Shown in pieces: positions 60,031-64,000 of a stretch of DNA of 64,000 nucleotides. The translations under genes and the position numbers were made by a program. The notes under the pieces were generated by a model. That model was not told where the DNA came from, searched no databases, and was given only the letters and a program-made list of their open reading frames with translations. Source of the stretch: Liolophura sinensis (lineage: Eukaryota; Mollusca; Polyplacophora; Chitonida; Chitonidae); the NCBI RefSeq assembly GCF_032854445.1, contig NC_088305.1, positions 18,711,717-18,775,716 of the forward strand. The letters run 5' to 3'. Numbering within the stretch: position 1 is the first letter of the stretch; each line of letters opens with the position of its first letter.

Positions 60031-60445
60031 GTAAGTATTCAACTATTACTCTGTGTACACTTGGCCTTGAAAATACAAAGAACGCCCTAAAATTTTCACC
60101 AAAAACGTGGATTTTTTAGAGGCAAAAATAAACTGTGTGTATTATTAGTTTGGGTGTTGGTGTTAGCATTTCCCAAGTAGGGTATCACCATACCTACCAA
60201 ACAAACCTCAAAACATCTCAAAAAGAATGATCTTAGACTTCAGGCGAGATTTTAATCATCAAATTTGGTATGTTCCTTTCCATTGTTTTAGCTGTTGTCT
60301 GTTGAAATTTGTTCTACAATAAATTTACCAAGAATTTACATTGTCAATCAATAGTTTTACCTGGTTACATCAGAAAAACCGTTTTAAAGTGAATTTAAAT
60401 ATTAACTCAAGTCTAAAATGGGTTCATGATCCCGGGGGCCAGAAT

Positions 60446-60865
60446 CAGACAAAAGGTGCAACTTTGTCCTGGGCAAAATTTTAAGTCATTACCTGTATGC
60501 CTGGATCTGTAGTAAAATAGTACTCTGTCTGTAGTTATCTTTATTATCAGACAAAAGGTGTAACTTTGTTCAGGGCAAAATTTTAAGTCATTACCTGTAT
60601 GCCTGGATCTGTAGTAAAATAGTACTCTGTCTGTAGTTATCTTTATTATCAGACAAAAGGTGTAACTTTGTCCAGGGCAAAATTTTAAGTCATTACCTGT
60701 ATGCCTGCATCTGTAGCAAAACAATACTCTGTCTGTAGTTATCTTTATTATCAGACAAAAGGTGTAACTTTGCCCAGGGCAAAATTTTAAGTCATTAGCT
60801 GTATGCCTGGATCTGTAGTATAATAATACTCTGTCTGTAGTTATCTTTATTATCAGACAAAGTGA
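60446..60865. repeat. 102-bp tandem repeat, about 4.1 copies, in MLH1 intron 8
   Basis: Repeat starts (CAGACAAAAGG) fall at 60446, 60548, 60650 and 60752 and a partial one at 60854, exactly 102 bp apart. As 34 codons, it gives a false minus-strand frame (60413-60724). Confidence 0.96.
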
Positions 60866-60924
60866 TTGTCTGGTCGTGTATTTAAGAAAATAACGAAGGT
60901 GAGTTGTTTACTCCTGACAACCCA

Positions 60925-61130
60925 GGTTCCTCCACCCACGGCTGTATGTGGGAAGGTCCGTCAGCAGCTTGCAGATAGTCATGAGTTCCCCTCGGCTGTA
61001 TAAGTGAAATACTCTTGAGTATGGTGTAAAACACCAATCAAATAAATCAAATAAATTCTTCCACCCATAATCCTGTCCACCATCGTAGACATTCACGTTA
61101 AAATGAATGAACATTCTTAAGTATGGCATT
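60925..61130 (+). mobile_element. SINE-A 3' fragments, two in tandem
   Basis: 60925-61052 runs from GGCTGTATGTGGGAAGGTCC to GTGTAAAACACCAATCAAAT. A second fragment follows (TTCTTCCACCCATAATCCTG to TTCTTAAGTATGGCATTAAG). Confidence 0.75.
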
Positions 61131-61134
61131 AAGG

Positions 61135-61470
61135 GAGCGTAGCCAAAAAACGCGAAGTTTCAAGGTCGCGAACAGTTGGTTGTCAATGGCAACAGCAACT
61201 TTCATGCTGCTTCCATGTAAATTTAACGATTTTGATGACAAGTTCACGATTGGTCTGGATTAAATGAAGTCATGTTTCAAGCGAGACTTAAGCGCTGTCC
61301 TGTCGCGGAGTGATACAGTGGCCTCTGTGAAAAACGCACAACTCCGATATCGTTAGGCCTACATGCATGTATCAAACTATTTCCAAAGTATGATCGTGAT
61401 ACAGTAGGTTTTTGATCGGTACATGGACTGTTCTGCCTCCACAATCGGAACAAACGAGTGATTGAGATTG
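61135..61470. other. CpG-containing patch in MLH1 intron 8
   Basis: GGGAGCGTAGCCAAAAAACG, GGTCGCGAACAG, GCGCTGTCCTGTCGCGGAG and similar segments stand out from the AT-rich flanks. There is no ORF of note. It may be part of an unrecognised mobile element or a regulatory patch. Confidence 0.3.
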
Positions 61471-61471
61471 A

Positions 61472-61572
61472 GTGATATCTATGTGACCTGATATCTATAT
61501 GACCTAATATCTATGTGACCTGATATCTGTGTGGCCTGATATCTGTGTGACTTGATATCTGTGTGGCCTGAA
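61472..61572. repeat. 16-bp tandem repeat, about 6 copies
   Basis: The unit is GTGACCTGATATCTAT, with variants GTGGCCTGATATCTGT and ATGACCTAATATCTAT. Confidence 0.9.
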
Positions 61573-61862
61573 AAAGCCCGAGGTGAATAAAACATCCCAG
61601 CTTTGACATGCCGCTTTGTGCACCATGAAGAAAAATTAACGAACTGCTCCTAGAATAAGTTGTACAGCTGTAACTGTAAACGGGCTAAACTAACCAAAAT
61701 TGGTGACAAGTTTCCCAGATTGAAGACCTACCGGTAGTTTATTGTAAGGGTACAGAAATACATGTGAAAGCGCGTCAGTCAGCTGTGGTTGATGCCATGA
61801 AAAAAGAGGGGTGACAATTCAAAATCAAATACTTACTCAGTGATATTCTGAATTACTCAATG

Positions 61863-63557
61863 TCAGTTTTCTGATGTGACATATTCACATTTCCACACTT
61901 CGTGAGCGGTTTTCTGATGTTACATATTCACGTTTCCACACTTCGTCAGCGGTTTTCTGATGTTACATATTCACATTTCCACACTTTGTGAGTGGTTTTC
62001 TGATATTACATATTCACGTTTCCACACTTCGTGAGCGGTTTTCTGATGTTACATATTCACATTTCCACACTTTGTGAGCGGTTTTCTGATGTTACATATT
62101 CACATTTCCACACTTTGTGAGCGGTTTTCTGATGTTACATATTCACATTTCCACCCTTCGTGGGCGGTTTTCTGATGTTACATATTCACATTTCCACCCT
62201 TCGTGAGCGGTTTTCTGATGTTACATATTCACCTTTCCACCCTTCGTGAGTGGTTTTCTGATGTTAAATATTCATGTTTCCACACTTCGTGAGCGGTTTT
62301 CTGATGTTACATATTCACGTTTCCACCTTTCGTGAGCGGTTTTCTGATGTTACATATTCACATTTCCACATTTCGTGAGCGGTTTTTTGATGTTACATAT
62401 TCACGTTTCCACATTTCGTGAGCGGTTTTCTGATGTTACATATTCACATTTCCACACTTCGTGAGCGGTTTTCTGATGTTACATATTCATGTTTCCACAC
62501 TTTGTGAGCGGTTTTCTGATGTTACATATTCACCTTTCCACACTTCGTGAGCGGTTTTCTGATGTTACATATTCACGTTTCCACACTTCGTGAGTGGTTT
62601 TCTGATGTTACATATTCACGTTTCCACACTTTGTGAGCGGTTTTCTGATGTTACATATTCACGTTTCCACCCTTCGTGAGCGGTTTTCTGATGTTACAAA
62701 TTCACCTTTCCACCCTTCGTGAGCGGTTTTCTGATGTTACATATTCACATTTCCACACTTCGTGAGCGGTTTTCTGATGTTACATATTCACGTTTCCACA
62801 CTTTGTGAGCGGTTTTCTGATGTTACATATTCACGTTTCCACACTTCCTGAGCGGTTTTCTGATGTTACATATTCACGTTTCCACACTTCGTAAGCGGTT
62901 TTCTGATGTTACATATTCACGTTTCCACATTTCGTGAGCGGTTTTCTGGTGTTACATATTCACGTTTCCACATTTCGTGAGCGGTTTTCTGATGTTACTT
63001 ATTCACGTTTCCACACTTCGTAAGCGGTTTTCTGATGTTACATATTCACGTGTCCACACTTCGTGAGCGGTTTTCTGATGTTACATATTCACGTGTCCAC
63101 ACTTCGTGAGCGGTTTTCTGGTGTTACATATTCACGTTTCCACATTTCGTGAGCGGTTTTCTGATGTTACTTATTCACGTTTCCACACTTCGTAAGCGGT
63201 TTTCTGATGTTACATATTCACGTTTCCACACTTCGTGAGTGGTTTTCTGATGTTACATATTCACGTGTCCACACTTCGTGAGCGGTTTTCTGATGTTACA
63301 TATTCACGTTTCCACACTTCGTGAGCAGTTTTCTGATGTTACATATTCATGTTTCCACCCTTCGTGAGTGGTTTTCTGATGTTACATATTCACATTTCCA
63401 CACTTCGTGAGCGGTTTTCTGATGTTACATATTCACGTTTCCACACTTCGTGAGCGGTTTTTTGATGTTACATATTCACATTTCCACACTTCGTGAGCGG
63501 TTTTTTGATGTTACATATTCACCTTTCCACCCTTCATGAGCGGTTTTCTGATGTTAC
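61863..63557. repeat. 43-bp satellite, about 39 copies (1.7 kb), in MLH1 intron 8
   Basis: The unit is GTGAGCGGTTTTCTGATGTT then ACATATTCACGTTTCCACAC then TTC, highly homogeneous along the whole array. Small variant classes (GTGTCCACAC, ACTTATTCACG, CCACCCTTC) recur in blocks; one run of variants near 62940-63060 reappears near 63110-63240. Confidence 0.97.
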
Positions 63558-64000
63558 CTAGGCCTGAAGAGACAGTCACATTTCATGTCCACATCTTCTG
63601 TTTTATTGTAATGCATATGCTTTATTCTGTTTGGCAAGGTCTCTGTCCATGCATAGATTCTAATCTTAGAATTCATGACATACAGAATGCAGAGAAGCAC
63701 ACCACTGAAAATTGTCCTACCCACTATTACAATGGATTGGTCTCTGTAGTGATTTATATACAACAAAAATAATGACACATTGTTCTTGTAAATACATGAG
63801 ATCTTTATAGATGCTTTGCTGTATATTCCCGGATTTTACAGTTGGCCAGGAATATGGTGGCTGACGATAAAATGGCAAATTTCCAGTCGTAATTGTTTGT
63901 ATTCTGTTTGCTTCCAGCCATGAACATTTGTGAATCAGTAATGAGGAAAAATGTTTAGGTGTTTCTGAAAACCTGAGGGACTTAATGCTTTATTCTCTAT
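63558..64000 (+). other. MLH1: MLH1 intron 8, continuing past the window
   Basis: Overlapping 74-78-codon frames on both strands at 63536-63778 have no recognisable content. No MLH1 exon homologous to human exon 10 is visible. Confidence 0.5.

Noticed and set aside
60413-60724. 103-codon minus-strand frame
   Set aside because: It is created by the 102-bp tandem repeat.
61863-63557. CRISPR-like regular array
   Set aside because: The 43-bp units are contiguous without unique spacers, and the window is animal DNA. It is a satellite.
1-64000. LINE, LTR retrotransposon or viral open frames
   Set aside because: No reverse transcriptase, integrase, gag or capsid motif was seen in any frame; only SINEs and DNA elements are supported.

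Overview
This is animal (eukaryotic) nuclear DNA, most likely from a lophotrochozoan and probably a bivalve mollusc. The reasons are spliced genes with GT-AG introns, many dispersed tRNA-derived SINEs with A-rich tails of a kind I associate with molluscan genomes, and a very high load of minisatellites. The organism call is an inference from repeat style and not from a species-specific marker.

The backbone is the 5' part of the DNA mismatch-repair gene MLH1 on the + strand. Eight coding exons can be placed to the base: 6116-6237, 9914-10004, 10351-10523, 11014-11086, 12850-12941, 15061-15103, 16065-16153 and 59918-60030. They encode the first 265 residues, covering the GHKL ATPase and the start of the transducer domain. 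The rest of the gene lies beyond the right edge. Exon lengths match the human gene exactly from exon 2 on, except that human exons 3 and 4 are one exon here.

The most striking feature is intron 7 (16154-59917, 43.8 kb), which holds most of the window. Inside it lie a complete single-exon class A GPCR gene on the opposite strand (28290-29909), a decayed hAT transposon with recognisable ends (32157-35696), a second likely gene on the minus strand known only from separate exons (44.5-49 kb), and a consensus-flanked 46-nt cryptic exon (22861-22906).

Layout: 1-6100 is 5' flank with a possible promoter near 2.0 kb, SINEs, and a diverged tandem duplication running into exon 1. 6.1-16.2 kb holds MLH1 exons 1-7 with minisatellites in introns 1, 5 and 6. 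16.2-28.2 kb holds SINEs and large tandem arrays (20-bp, about 181-bp and 30-bp periods). 28.3-30 kb is the GPCR. 32-35.7 kb is the hAT element. 41-44.5 kb is a 3.4-kb array of 47-bp repeats. 44.5-49 kb holds the minus-strand exon candidates. 49-50.2 kb is a 33-bp array split by a SINE. 50-59.9 kb is mostly unannotated intron with SINEs. 60 kb is exon 8, and 61.9-63.6 kb is a 43-bp array in intron 8. At least 17 unrelated tandem arrays total about 12 kb, close to a fifth of the window. Several have periods divisible by three and give long but meaningless open frames.

The genes show no functional partnership. The nested GPCR and the minus-strand exons appear to share only location with MLH1.
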